The notes: a model not told the origin generated them from the letters alone. A stretch of DNA of 64,000 nt from Desulfobacteraceae bacterium (GCA_024226935.1 JAAELK010000152.1:81520-145519), one strand, 5' to 3'; positions 8,503 to 18,415 are shown, counted from the first letter of the stretch. Made by a program: numbers and translations.

Positions 8503-9495
8503 TTAACTCTCACAATCTGTTATTATTGTTTCTTCTATTTTAAATGCCTGAAATCCCCTTTGAACACCTATGTACCCGGTCAATTTTTCCGACCCGTCCA
8601 CAAAGCAAAACAAAGGATCAGAGGCATCATTGTCCAATTGAATCACATCCCCTTCTTGCATATAAAGCACTTTTTCACCTGTTACCTCGGTCTTGCCCAA
8701 CTGAATTTTAAGGGTCACTTCGGACTTGAGTATGACTTCCTTGATCATCCTGCGCCAATTGGTATCGACCTCCTCAATTTCCGCCTGAACCCCCGAGGAC
8801 AATTTATTACGCATGGGCTCAATCATTGAATAGGGATAGCAAACCACCAGATTTCCTGCTGCCTGTTCCAGCTCAATTTCAAAACGGGTAACAATAACAA
8901 GATCTGTGGGCAGTACGATGGCAGTAAACTGGGGATTCATTTCCGACCTGATAAGAGATGCCTTTACAGGTTCTATGGGGGCCCAGGAAGCTTCTATATT
9001 TTTCAATACCGCAACCACGGCCTTTTGAATCATCACCTCTTCTATCCTGGTAAATTCCCTTCCTTCCACCCGGGCTTTTCCAAGGGCCTCCCCGCCGAAA
9101 AAAGTGTCTATCAAATTATAAACCAGCTGGCTTTCAAAGACTATCAATCCATGTCCCCTTAAAGGTTCCATCCTGAAAACGTGGAGACTTGTGGGCACGG
9201 GAAGACTTCTCACAAACTCTGAAAATTTCAAAGTATCAAAGGGATTGGCACTGACATCCACATTGGTCTGCAACAAAGAAGACAAGGTGGCGCGAACTTC
9301 CCTTGAAAGTCGTTCATTGATCACATCAAAGGTGGGCATTCTCGCCCTGACCACCTTATCCTGACTTGTGAAATCATAGGCAACAATACCCCCGGCGGAC
9401 TCCGGGATTTCCGGTTCTTTTTCTGTTTCAACCTCGCCTGAATCCAGACCGTCTAACAGACTGTCAACTTCATCCTGGGATAGAATTTCACTCAT
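8503..9495 (-). CDS. fliM: FliM, flagellar motor switch protein
   Basis: The 330-residue protein begins MSEILSQDEVDSLLDGLDSG, the conserved N-terminal motif that binds phosphorylated CheY. The middle domain carries PTSLHVFRMEPLRGHGLIVFE and FFGGEALGKARVEGREFT. The C-terminal SpoA-like domain interacts with FliN. A CheY gene at about 35.4 kb provides a likely partner. It lies 4 bp downstream of fliL. Confidence 0.97.
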   Translation of the reverse strand: MSEILSQDEVDSLLDGLDSGEVETEKEPEIPESAGGIVAYDFTSQDKVVRARMPTFDVINERLSREVRATLSSLLQTNVDVSANPFDTLKFSEFVRSLPVPTSLHVFRMEPLRGHGLIVFESQLVYNLIDTFFGGEALGKARVEGREFTRIEEVMIQKAVVAVLKNIEASWAPIEPVKASLIRSEMNPQFTAIVLPTDLVIVTRFEIELEQAAGNLVVCYPYSMIEPMRNKLSSGVQAEIEEVDTNWRRMIKEVILKSEVTLKIQLGKTEVTGEKVLYMQEGDVIQLDNDASDPLFCFVDGSEKLTGYIGVQRGFQAFKIEETIITDCES

Positions 9496-9499
9496 GGCA

Positions 9500-10198
9500 T
9501 CATCGCTGCATTATTAGATTTGTAAAATAAATATCTCGAACCATAACCTTGGGAAAAAGAGCATTAAACTTTTTGAGCAGTTCATATTTCAAGTGGATCT
9601 TGCCCTCGGGATTTCTCAACTCAAGCCATCTCATTTCCCGGACCTGCCCAATGATAATTTTGCGGATTTTTTCCTGCATTGAAACCACCTGTTCTTTATA
9701 ACTAAGATCAATTAATTCCATGGAAAGATCGAGACTGACAAGCCCCATGACCGAATTTGATTTCAAACGAATACGTTCAAAGGGTTCAAGCTCAATAATA
9801 TTTTCAAAGACAATGGTCGTTATAATATCGGTTTTAACCGATCCACCGGAAACCCTGGCGGCTTGTGTGACAGAAATATCATTGGAAACATTAGAATCTT
9901 CAGGCGATCCTCCAAAAAAAAGAGATCCGACCACCCCAAGTATGACAACAAAAAAAAGTATGATCCCTGAAATTAAAACCAGTTTTTTCTTGGCACCCAG
10001 AAGTTTTTTAAGACCCCCAAGCCCCTCGGCAAAGGATTTTTTTCCCGATGATTCCTGGGATTCAACCCCATCCTTGGATTGTCCATCCGAAGTCGCTTCA
10101 TCCAGAGGAGCTTCATCCAGGGATGCTTCACCCAAAGATTCATCTTCCATCTCTTCTTCCATATCATCCAGCAGATTTTCAGTCAAAATATCTCCCAC
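9500..10198 (-). CDS. fliL: FliL, flagellar basal-body-associated membrane protein
   Basis: The product (232 residues from a GTG at 10198) has an acidic, low-complexity N-terminus of about 60 residues, one transmembrane helix (about 73-95), and a periplasmic FliL domain with VSLDLSMELIDLSYKEQV, VREMRWLELRN and the C-terminal FTNLIMQ. FliL surrounds stators and supports torque. The acidic extension is longer than in many FliL proteins. Start choice is uncertain: AAGAG abuts the GTG, whereas an in-frame TTG at 10186 has GGGAG 5 nt upstream. It is the first gene of the export operon and follows a sigma-54 promoter. Confidence 0.92.
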   Translation of the reverse strand: MGDILTENLLDDMEEEMEDESLGEASLDEAPLDEATSDGQSKDGVESQESSGKKSFAEGLGGLKKLLGAKKKLVLISGIILFFVVILGVVGSLFFGGSPEDSNVSNDISVTQAARVSGGSVKTDIITTIVFENIIELEPFERIRLKSNSVMGLVSLDLSMELIDLSYKEQVVSMQEKIRKIIIGQVREMRWLELRNPEGKIHLKYELLKKFNALFPKVMVRDIYFTNLIMQR

Positions 10199-10248
10199 TC
10201 TTTTACAGTTGGTGATCTAAACTTAAATACATGCTCAATCCATAGAAA

Positions 10249-10264
10249 GGCAATCTTTATGCCA
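10249..10264 (-). promoter_or_regulatory. Sigma-54 (-24/-12) promoter for the fliL export operon
   Basis: The complementary strand reads TGGCATAAAGATTGCC, matching the sigma-54 consensus TGGCAY-N5-TTGC with correct 10-bp spacing between GG and GC. The predicted start site is ~39-40 bp upstream of the fliL start. The presence of two sigma-54 activators in the same cluster supports use. Confidence 0.8.
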
Positions 10265-10480
10265 AGCCGAATCTTGTTTTGTCAAATCCCCTGGTAAGAA
10301 TTCAGGATTTGATAATGATTATAGGGTGTGCCTGGAAAATTTGCAAAATATTTTATGGAAAGAAAAAAACCAGGGAAAGGCGGCACAAGCCATCTGTTCT
10401 TGGTTTTTTTAAAAAAAGTGTCAGATAAAATCAAAAAGCGTCATAATTTTGACCATCCCGGGCGGGAGAATCATGGTGAT

Positions 10481-10524
10481 TTTTTCAAAAACGATTGCTG
10501 CTGCCCCCATGGGACAGCAGCAAT
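10481..10524 (-). terminator. Rho-independent terminator after flgE
   Basis: ATTGCTGCTG (10494-10503) and CAGCAGCAAT (10515-10524) form a perfect 10-bp stem, followed on the minus strand by CGTTTTTG. It starts about 7 bp after the flgE stop and closes the hook operon before the fliL promoter. Confidence 0.85.
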
Positions 10525-10530
10525 TATAAT

Positions 10531-13311
10531 CTATCGTTTCATCTGGATAACCGTGGACATCATATCATCAATGGTGGTAATTGTTTTGGAGTTTGCCTGG
10601 AATCCTCTCTGGTTGACAATAAGGGAAACAAACTCTTCTGAGATATCAACATTTGACATTTCAAGGGAGTTGGGTGACAGGGTTCCAAGACCGTTTTCTC
10701 CTGGTTTATTTGTAATGGCGGAACCACTGGCAAGGGTTTCTGCAAAAAGGTTCCCCCCCTCGTTGGTCAATCCGTAATTGTTCAAAAACTTGGCAAGGCC
10801 GACCCTGAAAAGCGGAATCAACTGCCCGTTGGAATAGATACCTGTCATTATGCCGTCGGACCCCACATCAACCCCCTGGAGATCTCCTGCGGAATATCCG
10901 TCCGCCTCCTGGAAAAGCGTTGAAGAAGAGCCGGCAACAGCAATGCTGGACAAAGAATCGTTGACAAAATTACTACCATCATAGATGGTCCCGATATTGA
11001 GTTCAATATCCTGTTCCGTGGTGCCAAACTCTCCCCCCAGAAAATCTGCAGCAAAGGCAAAATATCCGTCGGAAGTCATATCAGAAGTGGCAATATTGGT
11101 CCAGGCCGTGGACCCATCTATATCAAACTCGATTGTAACCTTGTAGTCATAGGGATCAGCACTGGCACCGCCTAACAGGTCCACACTAAAATCAAAGACT
11201 ATATCATCATCATCGGAGGCTCCCCCGGAACCGTCAAGGTCGATAACCGCCTGGGAGCTATCTCCTTTTAGTGTTGCATCGTCATAATTTTCCGGGGGCA
11301 CATCGGGGTCAATATCAAAAATCATGGTAAGCCCGCCATTGCTTGCAAGTCCGGTTATACCACCGCCTGCCGAAGTTTTCATCTGTATATCCACGGCGGA
11401 ATCGTCATCAAAATCGATGCCTATACCCGATGTGGTGGATCCCACAGTGGAAAGCACGGCATCGGGATATTCCGCAGGAGGAGTAGGATCAATTTTAAAT
11501 GTAATGGTCTCGGAAGTGCCTCCAGCTGTCGACAATGCATCAAAATTGTACACAAAGGTGGATAATCCGCTGGAAGGTAAGACGGACCCATCGCCCTCCC
11601 AGATATCAAACTGAACTTGGGTCTTATCACTGTTTACCGTATCGATGTTTATCAAGGTCTCCCCGCCACCGGAAGAAGGAGTCCAGGCTGATCCATCCCA
11701 AGACAAGGAAACCCAGGTGGTCGATCCCAAGCCATTGGTTGATGCCACAGCCCCCTGGCTTCCGGGGGGCTCAATAAGGGTAAGGGTGGGATCAACCGAA
11801 GTGGAAAAATTAGAATAATCGCTGGTAAAATCATCTGTTTTCATGGGCATGTTCCAATCCCATTCGCTGGTTCTATAGTCCACCCTCAAAGTAACATCGT
11901 CGGATACCATATCCATAACACTGGCAGTGGTTACGCTTACAAAGGCTGTGGCCGCCTGGGAACTTCCCTGTAGTGTAATACTGCTCAACAGGGTAGCGGC
12001 GGAGTTGGCCCTGTCGGGATTGCTCCAATACCAGGTTTCATCCACCGAATGCCAGGCGATACCAACTCCATCACTGTCGTGGGTCATCACGCTTGCATCA
12101 TTGATGGTATAATCCTCCAATGTAGAAGTTTGCAAGTCGCCAAAGCTAGCTTTGGGCAAGCCAATTCCCTGGACATGGAGATCTGCGGTCTTATTAATAT
12201 CAAACCCCAGGGTATCGTTTGCCGAGGCAGAATTGACCAATTGTATTTTAATATCGGGATCGGTATCCGATGACAAGGCTATGTGAATGTTGGTGGAGTC
12301 GGAATAAACAATCGATGCCCCGCTGTAATTATCCGGTATATACCCATCCACAAAATCCCAGGAGGTTCCGTCATACTCAAACTCAAAGCCGTAGCCGTCC
12401 AGACCAAAGGCATCATAATCGTCAATAAAGTATTCAACGTCATCAACATCATTCACCCCGTCTGCATTAAAATTACCCAGCAAACCCGTAAGTTTTTGCA
12501 TGGTCAAATCCATGATATCCCCGCCACTTTGACTGAAGGTGATATTGCCCTTGGCAAGAAGCCCCAAAGAACCGGTATTTTGTAGCAGATTTCGCTGGTC
12601 TTCGCCGGGGTTGCAGGTCACAATATAATCCCACTCTGTACCCGATTTTTTATCATAATAGATGGTAACATCATGGGTGCTTCCCAAAGAATCATAGGCC
12701 TTGATAACAGTCTGGTATTCATAGTTTGCAGAACCAATATAGGTATCCTCCCCGGAATCCCATTCATTGGCCAGGACAGCTGTATTACTGATGGCATCGG
12801 CATCCAGTCTGGTGATGGCCGTCACCTGGCTTGTTTTTTTGGGGGAATTTGTAAAGGCGCTCAGGACAATATCGCCAATGGAGCCTGTATCATCTCCTGT
12901 GTCCTCATCCAATGCCCACCCCTGGACGATATAACCTTCGGGATTTACAAGTTCTCCGTCTTTATTGAAGAAAAAATTTCCCGCCCTGGTATAATATGAA
13001 TTTTCAGTACCGCTCTGGCGCATGACAAAAAAACCATCCCCGCCGATGGAAAGATCGGTGGTATTTCCCGTGGATTCAAAGGAACCCTGGGAAAAATTTT
13101 GTGAAACATCGCCCACGGCCATACCACGACCCATCTGGTCGGTACCGCCCTGGGTTGCTACACTCTCATACAAGGTATCTGCAAAGGTTGCTCTGCCTTT
13201 TTTAAACCCAACCGTGTTCAAATTGGCAATATTATTACCCACAACCTGCAGTGCATTGCCCATATTTTTCAAACCGCTGGTTCCTGTAAATAGTGAACTT
13301 GATAAAGACAT
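10531..13311 (-). CDS. flgE: FlgE, flagellar hook protein, unusually large
   Basis: The 926-residue protein carries the conserved rod/hook N-terminus (LFTGTSGLKNMGNALQVVGN, then IANLNTVGFKKGRATFADTL), a D1 segment (GNTTDLSIGGDGFFVM) and the hook C-terminus (SLEMSNVDISEEFVSLIVN, then QRGFQANSKTITTIDDM). Classic hook proteins are ~400 residues; about 500 extra residues lie in the surface-exposed middle. That part is rich in Asp, Gly, Ser and Thr, with several DxDxDG-like stretches (for example NADGVNDVDDVEYF and DLDGSGGASDDDD) that could bind calcium. Large hook proteins occur in other deltaproteobacteria. It is the last gene of the fliK-flgD-flgE operon. Confidence 0.95.
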   Translation of the reverse strand: MSLSSSLFTGTSGLKNMGNALQVVGNNIANLNTVGFKKGRATFADTLYESVATQGGTDQMGRGMAVGDVSQNFSQGSFESTGNTTDLSIGGDGFFVMRQSGTENSYYTRAGNFFFNKDGELVNPEGYIVQGWALDEDTGDDTGSIGDIVLSAFTNSPKKTSQVTAITRLDADAISNTAVLANEWDSGEDTYIGSANYEYQTVIKAYDSLGSTHDVTIYYDKKSGTEWDYIVTCNPGEDQRNLLQNTGSLGLLAKGNITFSQSGGDIMDLTMQKLTGLLGNFNADGVNDVDDVEYFIDDYDAFGLDGYGFEFEYDGTSWDFVDGYIPDNYSGASIVYSDSTNIHIALSSDTDPDIKIQLVNSASANDTLGFDINKTADLHVQGIGLPKASFGDLQTSTLEDYTINDASVMTHDSDGVGIAWHSVDETWYWSNPDRANSAATLLSSITLQGSSQAATAFVSVTTASVMDMVSDDVTLRVDYRTSEWDWNMPMKTDDFTSDYSNFSTSVDPTLTLIEPPGSQGAVASTNGLGSTTWVSLSWDGSAWTPSSGGGETLINIDTVNSDKTQVQFDIWEGDGSVLPSSGLSTFVYNFDALSTAGGTSETITFKIDPTPPAEYPDAVLSTVGSTTSGIGIDFDDDSAVDIQMKTSAGGGITGLASNGGLTMIFDIDPDVPPENYDDATLKGDSSQAVIDLDGSGGASDDDDIVFDFSVDLLGGASADPYDYKVTIEFDIDGSTAWTNIATSDMTSDGYFAFAADFLGGEFGTTEQDIELNIGTIYDGSNFVNDSLSSIAVAGSSSTLFQEADGYSAGDLQGVDVGSDGIMTGIYSNGQLIPLFRVGLAKFLNNYGLTNEGGNLFAETLASGSAITNKPGENGLGTLSPNSLEMSNVDISEEFVSLIVNQRGFQANSKTITTIDDMMSTVIQMKR

Positions 13312-13354
13312 ATCCCCCTCCTTAACTTATATGAAACTTAAAACATTATGATGT

Positions 13355-14455
13355 TTAATTAATTGCGGTGATGGAAGAAATAGCCACCAGCCTGCCGCTA
13401 TCCTTGAGCACAAGGTATTGGCTTCCATTGGCATACTCAATTCCTGAAACCTCTTCGGAAACAGAGATTGTTCCCGTTCCCGACCCTGTTTCAACCGTGT
13501 AATAATACAACCCTTCCGGCACCCCGTGGCCATCGCTGCCCACGGCATTCCAATTTTCCAGATTTTCACCCTCAACGGCATCGTTAACTACTATTGTCTG
13601 GACCAGATTATCCCAGGGATCATAGATTCTTATGGTGGCGGCTTCATTTTCTTTGAGATCAAATTTAAGATCTTCCCCTGATACCACCCCGTCTTTAACA
13701 CTGATAATTGGTTGATTGGAACTGATGGTCTTGCCAAGATAGCTCAATATTGAATCCTGGGGTAAACCGCTACCATCAACATCGGATACCGAAGTTAAGG
13801 AATCGGGATCAAGCAATATACCCTGGACCACAAGATAGGGTATTTCATTACTATAGGCAATGCCATCAACTACCCCTGTAACCGAGGTGGGCATTTCCTG
13901 GTATCCGGAACCAGTATTTGCAAGAACCGAATACTTATAAGTTCCGTCGACCACAGCATCACCATCGGCATCGGTACCGTCCCATTCGATAAGATGGGCA
14001 CCGGGAGGTTTTCCCCCCTGATAAAGGGTCTTAATGGTTTTCCCGGAACTGTCGCTGATATTGACAATGATATCTGCGTTTTGGGCCAGGCTGAAAAATC
14101 CACCGGAGACCCCCCCATTTTCCACCTGCATGGAATCGACATTACCCGAAACCTGCTTACCTATATAGGACATCATATCTTTTTGGGACTCGGTGGAAAA
14201 AGATGAGGCCAATGTTGTCATGGAAGCATTCAAATTCATCAATTGTTCCAATTGGGAAAACTGGGCAAGTTGGGCGGAAAAATCCGTACCATCCATGGGA
14301 TTTAAAGGATCCTGATTCTCAAGCTGGGCCACCAGCATGGTCAAAAAATCATCCTTACCAAGGGCATCGGATGTTTCTCCTGCTTTGTCTGCTTCCGACT
14401 TATAGGCATCTCTGATCGAATCGATTGATGCATTTCCCGTTGATGAAATAGTCAT
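13355..14455 (-). CDS. flgD: FlgD, hook assembly scaffold (hook cap)
   Basis: The 366-residue protein has the FlgD N-terminal domain, with LGKDDFLTMLVAQLENQDPL, NPMDGTDFSAQLAQFSQLEQ and LMNLNASM. Two Ig/FLN-like regions follow, each with a FlgD-type turn such as GAHLIEWDGTDADGDAV and LENWNAVGSDGHGVPEG plus tandem Tudor-like segments. It is longer than the ~230-residue enteric FlgD because the C-terminal part is duplicated. It caps the growing hook. It lies 43 bp upstream of flgE and 12 bp after fliK. Confidence 0.93.
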   Translation of the reverse strand: MTISSTGNASIDSIRDAYKSEADKAGETSDALGKDDFLTMLVAQLENQDPLNPMDGTDFSAQLAQFSQLEQLMNLNASMTTLASSFSTESQKDMMSYIGKQVSGNVDSMQVENGGVSGGFFSLAQNADIIVNISDSSGKTIKTLYQGGKPPGAHLIEWDGTDADGDAVVDGTYKYSVLANTGSGYQEMPTSVTGVVDGIAYSNEIPYLVVQGILLDPDSLTSVSDVDGSGLPQDSILSYLGKTISSNQPIISVKDGVVSGEDLKFDLKENEAATIRIYDPWDNLVQTIVVNDAVEGENLENWNAVGSDGHGVPEGLYYYTVETGSGTGTISVSEEVSGIEYANGSQYLVLKDSGRLVAISSITAIN

Positions 14456-14467
14456 GATACTTCTCCT

Positions 14468-16255
14468 TTATGCAACAAAATGGTATGATCCATCCTGGAT
14501 CTCATCGGCTAAATTACCGCCGGGGCCATTTATTCCTTCTGCATTAATTGAATCAAATATTTTTTTCCCGTTCCGATTTTTTCCATTTGAATTACCCGAT
14601 TGATTTTTTGCATCGGCATAGGATTGCTTAAACTCACTATTCATTTCCACATCAAATTTATCCAGACTGATACCGGCATTTGCCAGGACGATCTTAAGCT
14701 CATTCACATTGGCGATTAAAATATCTTTAGCGGCCGGGTTTTCCGCGGCAATACTGACCTTCATACTGTTACCCTCATTATTGATGGTCAATTGAAGGCG
14801 ACCTAATTCCGCAGGTTTTAACTGAATCTTCAAGGTGTTTTCACCCTGGTTTATGGCCCGGACGATGCTTTTACCCACCTGCTTTGTCACATAGGTGGGC
14901 AGCTCCTTGAAAGTTGATTTTGTTTTCAAGACATCCCCGGGGGATCCTGTTTTAACCTCGGATGCTGCTAAAGAAGAACTCTCCCCTCCCCTGGCAGTAT
15001 CCGGCTTTAAAAATTTTGTGCCTTCTTCCCCGTCTTTCAATTTGGAACCGGTGTCTCCAGGCAAATCCGATTTTCCCGACAAGATGGAATTAATTTCCTT
15101 GAAAGCCTGGTCTTGTTTTACAAGAGGTTCCCCTTGATCCTTGGAAAACAAACCTTTTTTGTTTGGTTTAAACTTATCTGGAATCAATAGATCATTTTCG
15201 AACTGATCCTCGATCTGATCCTTGGAAAATTGCGCCCCATCGGTCTTGGCAGATTGAATCTCAAGATGTTTAAAAAGTGAATCGATCAAGGTGTTGGAAG
15301 ATTTGTTACCCCCACCATCCGCCTGGTTAGTGGACCCCTTGCTCGAAAGATCTTGCGTTGACTTTCCCGAGGCCAGAATTTTTTCCTTGTGGGTCACAAG
15401 GGAGGCTATAAGATCACTCAAACTGGGTTGTGATGCCGTATTTTCAGGCAGCACAAGCCCCAATTGTTCGAGGAGCATTGGAAACGAGGTATCCCCTTCC
15501 CGGGTTTGAAAGGGCTGACCCGAATGAAGAGATTGGATTTCAATGGGCCTTAGATGATCGATGACCACATCAAGGCTGATTCCGTTCTGTCCCCTGGAAG
15601 CCTGGGATAAAATCTGGTCAACCTTCTCCCTGGGAAGGCCCAGAGAGTTTAAAATAGAGGTCAAAAAAGGAAGAGCGGAGGTGTCAATAAGGGCTTCTTC
15701 CACCGGGGTTTCATCGGAAATATCGGTGGAAAGATCAAAAAGGCTGCCCATTATCTCATCAAGGCCCAGATCTCCATCCTGGGTTTCATCGGAAAATTTT
15801 GCCATCAATTCTTCCACCCCTTCCCGGCCGAATCCATTCTTTAAGAGTATCTCTTTGAGAAAATCCAGGCCCGTGGCATCGATGGTGATATTTTTCAAAT
15901 CTCCGCCGGACAGGGATAAAAACAAAGCCTGCAATTTTGAAAGAAACTCCAACCCCTGCTCCTGATCCACTTCATCCAAAAAGAAAGTTTTTGCTTCATC
16001 CACATTTTGCAGTTTACCAAAAGCATTTTTGACGGCAACAATCGATTTATCAAAGGAGGCTTTTCCCGGGGCAATTGACCCGGAGGAAAAAGAGGCTCTG
16101 GCTGTCCTTGCCTCTTTGATCACATGGTTGAGATTATCGGCAAATAAAGATTGTGATTTTTTTGAATTATTAAATGTACCGAGTCCCACAGCCTGTGAAT
16201 CTGCCTGGGTAAGATTCGAAAATGCATTGTTTATGTCGGTAAAGATCAAATTCAT
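14468..16255 (-). CDS. fliK: FliK, hook-length control protein
   Basis: From the ATG at 16255 the product is 595 residues. The start follows AAGGTG with 5-nt spacing and gives MNLIFTDINNAFSNL; a longer frame to 16324 crosses the sigma-54 promoter and is unlikely. The first ~440 residues are low-complexity and Ser/Asp/Lys-rich, as expected of the molecular ruler part. The C-terminal Flg_hook domain is clear: LKIQLKPAELGRLQLTINNE, then MKVSIAAENPAAKDIL and a NAGISLDKFDVEM segment. FliK measures hook length and triggers the FlhB switch. First gene of the hook operon. Confidence 0.92.
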   Translation of the reverse strand: MNLIFTDINNAFSNLTQADSQAVGLGTFNNSKKSQSLFADNLNHVIKEARTARASFSSGSIAPGKASFDKSIVAVKNAFGKLQNVDEAKTFFLDEVDQEQGLEFLSKLQALFLSLSGGDLKNITIDATGLDFLKEILLKNGFGREGVEELMAKFSDETQDGDLGLDEIMGSLFDLSTDISDETPVEEALIDTSALPFLTSILNSLGLPREKVDQILSQASRGQNGISLDVVIDHLRPIEIQSLHSGQPFQTREGDTSFPMLLEQLGLVLPENTASQPSLSDLIASLVTHKEKILASGKSTQDLSSKGSTNQADGGGNKSSNTLIDSLFKHLEIQSAKTDGAQFSKDQIEDQFENDLLIPDKFKPNKKGLFSKDQGEPLVKQDQAFKEINSILSGKSDLPGDTGSKLKDGEEGTKFLKPDTARGGESSSLAASEVKTGSPGDVLKTKSTFKELPTYVTKQVGKSIVRAINQGENTLKIQLKPAELGRLQLTINNEGNSMKVSIAAENPAAKDILIANVNELKIVLANAGISLDKFDVEMNSEFKQSYADAKNQSGNSNGKNRNGKKIFDSINAEGINGPGGNLADEIQDGSYHFVA

Positions 16256-16577
16256 GGGACACCTTTTTAAAATTTTATTTATAAGACAAAGGAGCAATGA
16301 TTGTGCCAAACAGGATAAAATCAAAATTAACCTTTAAAATCAGCATCTTATTTTAAAAATCTTTTTTTCCACAGGAAGAATTGACAAAAAAAATTGGAAT
16401 ATATTTCCTTGGCTCAAGGGGGGTATGGGAAAATATTACCTAATTATTTTTTTATTGGGGGAGGGGGAATTTAATGGAGACAAATCATCTTGACATCATT
16501 GTTTACAAAGACTAAACCATGTTCTTGTTTGCTAACAATCACTCTTAATTATCAAATTCATGAAAAAGGAGTTCAAA
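16256..16577. other. Divergent intergenic region between fliK and the beta-propeller gene (322 bp)
   Basis: It holds the minus-strand sigma-54 promoter of fliK. On the plus strand the best candidate for the propeller gene is TTGACA at 16490-16495 followed after 17 bp by TAAACC, a weak -10. The rest includes G-rich and A/T-rich tracts with no gene that I can support. Confidence 0.4.
16294..16308 (-). promoter_or_regulatory. Sigma-54 (-24/-12) promoter for the fliK-flgD-flgE hook operon
   Basis: The complementary strand reads TGGCACAATCATTGC, a perfect match to TGGCAC-N5-TTGC. The predicted start site is about 27 bp upstream of the fliK ATG. Confidence 0.87.
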
Positions 16578-18350
16578 ATGAAAAAATCATTTATGGGAGC
16601 ATTTAAAAAACCAGGGGGTAATTATATCTCGATAATTTTGTTTATGACCATTATCCTTGGGACAATGCCGGTTTTGGCAAATACAATAAAGTGGAAAACT
16701 AAGGTCTGGGGCGAAGCATCTTATTCCCTTGCCCTGGGGTCGGATGAAACCATCTATGTTGTCACAAATTATCCGGGAGGTCCGCAGAGAACCAATCTTA
16801 ATGCCCTCAATGCCAATGGTACCATAAAATGGGTATTGGATGAGTCCTGGCAGTTTCGTGGAACACCGACAATAGCCCCCGACGGCACAATTTACCTGCG
16901 CAGCTATGCTAAAAAGATGTATGCCCTTGATCCCTCCGGCAAAAAAGACTGGGAGTTTCCAACTTGCAGCGATAACTTGACCGATATGGCCCTGGATTCC
17001 GACGGGACAATTTATTTTGCAGCCGGCAGCTCTAATGACAACGATGGAACAGGCATGGTTTATGCCGTCAATCCCGACGGTTCAGAAAAATGGACCTACA
17101 CCATATCTGATGTATATTATATAAAAACTTCTCCTGCCATCGGCCCGGATGGGACAATTTATATTATGATTAACAAGGTAGGAGAAGGTCAGCTCCTCCA
17201 TGCTTTAAATCCAGATGGTTCCACTAAATGGATCGCCCAAGAAGAAAATTTGTCTGTTATAACCAAAAACCTGGCCATTGGCGTTGACGGCATCATTTAC
17301 GCCGGGGGCTACAAAGGATTATTGGCCATCAATCCCGAAGATGGCTCCATAAAATGGCAGACTTTTACCAATGACTCTTACAGCACCACCTCCCCGGTTA
17401 TAGACTCCCAGGGCACCATATATATAGGCTCCAAGGACCATAATTTATATGCCGTTAACCCCGACGGAACAATAAAATGGAAATTTCAAACAGGCAGGAA
17501 GGTATATTCCACCCCCACCATCGCCTCCGATGGCACCATATATTTTTCCTCCTGGGATCATAACCTATATGCAGTCAGCCAGGGTGGACATCTCAAATGG
17601 TCCTGCGACATAGAAAGCGCCGCCATATCAGCCCCGGTAATAGGTTCCGACGGCACCATCTACACCGTCCAATACAGCACCGGAGGACGGTACTATGTAA
17701 TTGCCATAAACGGAGATGGAAACACCCTTGCCACGGATTCGCCCTGGCCAACCATAGGCCGCAATTTTCAACACACAGCCAATATCAGAGAATTTGTCCC
17801 CCTACCAATTTCCCCGATAAATTATCAGGTTGACCAGGGACCATCCGTTCTTTTCAATTGGGAAAAAACAGGGGAGGATTCAACCTATATATTCCAATTG
17901 GCAAATAATCCCGGTTTTCTCCAGCCCTTTTCAAGAAAGGGAAGGGAAACGGACATTTCCCTTTCGGGATTTACCCAGGGGAATCAATTTTTTTGGAGGG
18001 TGGCCATTGAATCGGCTTTTACCGATCCTGTATTTTCCAAGCCCCAAACCTTTGTTTACCAAAACCCCCTCACCCATGCACTGATTTTTGCACCCGATTT
18101 TGGAGCCTTGGTAAAAAATCCGGTGAATCTTTCCTGGGGTTTTCCTGGAGCAGCAGAGTTTGCCTTACAAATAGCAACCGATCCCGAATATACTCAATTT
18201 AAATTTTCCGGTTATGTTGCAGGTACAGGCGTCAATATAACCTGTGACCCCGACACGACATATTATTGGAGGGTAGGACCCGTCGATGCAGACCGTGTAT
18301 TCATAGGATCATGGTCCCATAGTTATCAGTTCACAACTATAGCTCAATAA
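16578..18350 (+). CDS. Secreted PQQ-like beta-propeller protein with C-terminal Fn3-like domains
   Basis: The start at 16578 is chosen over 16560 because AAGGAG lies 6 nt upstream; this gives 590 residues. A signal peptide is visible (hydrophobic stretch ending PVLANTIKW). Residues ~30-390 contain about eight blades, each with a (S/P)DGTIY motif and an LYAVNPDGTIKWKF-like strand, characteristic of PQQ_2/BamB-like propellers. The last ~200 residues hold two regions with NYQVDQGPSVLFNW and DTTYYWRVGPVDADR, like fibronectin-III/surface adhesion domains. Exact function is unknown; an exported surface or periplasmic binding protein is likely. A strong terminator follows, so it is probably monocistronic. 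Confidence 0.8.
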   Translation: MKKSFMGAFKKPGGNYISIILFMTIILGTMPVLANTIKWKTKVWGEASYSLALGSDETIYVVTNYPGGPQRTNLNALNANGTIKWVLDESWQFRGTPTIAPDGTIYLRSYAKKMYALDPSGKKDWEFPTCSDNLTDMALDSDGTIYFAAGSSNDNDGTGMVYAVNPDGSEKWTYTISDVYYIKTSPAIGPDGTIYIMINKVGEGQLLHALNPDGSTKWIAQEENLSVITKNLAIGVDGIIYAGGYKGLLAINPEDGSIKWQTFTNDSYSTTSPVIDSQGTIYIGSKDHNLYAVNPDGTIKWKFQTGRKVYSTPTIASDGTIYFSSWDHNLYAVSQGGHLKWSCDIESAAISAPVIGSDGTIYTVQYSTGGRYYVIAINGDGNTLATDSPWPTIGRNFQHTANIREFVPLPISPINYQVDQGPSVLFNWEKTGEDSTYIFQLANNPGFLQPFSRKGRETDISLSGFTQGNQFFWRVAIESAFTDPVFSKPQTFVYQNPLTHALIFAPDFGALVKNPVNLSWGFPGAAEFALQIATDPEYTQFKFSGYVAGTGVNITCDPDTTYYWRVGPVDADRVFIGSWSHSYQFTTIAQ

Positions 18351-18360
18351 AGAAAAACCA

Positions 18361-18415
18361 TCCCAGAGGTAATGTTTAAGACGAAAACCTTAAACATTAC
18401 CCGGGATTTTTTTTT
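18361..18415 (+). terminator. Rho-independent terminator after the beta-propeller gene
   Basis: GGTAATGTTTAAG (18368-18380) and CTTAAACATTACC (18389-18401) form a 13-bp stem, extended by TCCC/GGGA, followed by nine T residues (18407-18415). Confidence 0.9.

Larger units (their letters stand above)
10199..10530. other. Intergenic region between flgE and fliL (332 bp)
   Basis: This gap separates the hook operon from the export operon. It contains the flgE terminator hairpin (10485-10524) and the sigma-54 promoter for fliL (10249-10264). The ~220 bp between them carry no gene that I can support; they could hold activator binding sites for the sigma-54 promoter. Confidence 0.6.
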
